From NCBI RefSeq assembly GCF_016428595.1, contig NZ_JAELVQ010000025.1, positions 1,948 through 46,677 on the forward strand: a stretch of DNA of 44,730 nucleotides, given 5' to 3'. Position numbers and translations under genes: made by a program. The notes beneath the pieces were generated by a model. The model saw only the letters and a program-made list of their open reading frames with translations, did not search any database and was not told the DNA's origin. Of the stretch, positions 44,690-44,730 are shown in pieces. Source of the DNA: Snuella sedimenti (GTDB lineage: Bacteria > Bacteroidota > Bacteroidia > Flavobacteriales > Flavobacteriaceae). Positions within the stretch are counted from its first letter, which is position 1, and each line of letters starts with the position of its first letter.

Positions 44690-44730
44690 ATGGGACTCTT
44701 CAGGCGAAGCAAAAATACAAAACGCCCCTT
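44690..44730 (+). CDS. Start of a truncated gene (13 codons visible)
   Basis: ATG at 44690 opens a frame 'MGLFRRSKNTKRP' that runs off the window. The basic start and the -7 element upstream make it plausible. Nothing can be said about function. The gap 44429-44662 before it holds no recognisable gene. Confidence 0.45.
   Translation, partial: MGLFRRSKNTKRP

Overview
The window looks like chromosome of a member of the Bacteroidota, most likely a Flavobacteriaceae (possibly marine). The grounds are a type IX secretion cassette (CHU_C-tailed adhesin, PorP/SprF, OmpA), a SusC/SusD locus with its own ECF sigma and FecR anti-sigma factor, AT-rich DNA, promoter elements of the Bacteroidota type (TTG-N19/20-TAnnTTTG) and almost no Shine-Dalgarno sequences. 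This is read from gene content and motifs, not from a database search.

Layout. 1-4384: end of a repeat-rich secreted adhesin with a type-B T9SS sorting domain, then PorP/SprF and an OmpA/PD40 protein, closed by a strong terminator. The first ~92 bases are a reversed but not complemented copy of the adjacent repeat, which is best explained as an assembly artefact. 4627-18698: PcrA/UvrD helicase, a 7TMR-DISM/LuxR sensor-regulator, a membrane-anchored glutamate-synthase-like FMN/Fe-S protein with a small membrane partner, an M1 aminopeptidase plus two duplicated patatins, a Crp/Fnr regulator, recG, and two small envelope proteins. 18754-27183: pheT with a textbook promoter, a DUF2007 protein, a PHP phosphoesterase fused to two ACT domains, a MITE-like element, a Gfo/Idh/MocA oxidoreductase, a ClC antiporter with fluoride-type motifs, and an FKBP. 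27548-39502: a polysaccharide- or sulfated-substrate-uptake locus (sulfatase, VCBS/ASPIC-UnbV lipoprotein, SusD, SusC, FecR, with the sigma factor divergent). 39590-44730: an IS3 remnant abutting mnmE, then cvfB, bcp, nth, a 48-residue small protein, an ECF sigma factor and the first codons of another gene.

How genes work together. The first three genes form a secretion and surface-display set. The sigma/FecR/SusC set is a trans-envelope signalling relay: SusC carries the extra N-terminal STN domain that normally contacts FecR. It probably switches on SusD, the VCBS protein and the sulfatase when the substrate is bound. No glycoside hydrolase or lyase is present, so the substrate cannot be named.

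I found no phage, CRISPR array, rRNA or tRNA gene and no obvious defence system. The least explained items are the SusCD/VCBS/sulfatase combination, the PHP-ACT-ACT fusion, the glutamate-synthase-like pair, the MITE-like repeat and the reversed block at the start.
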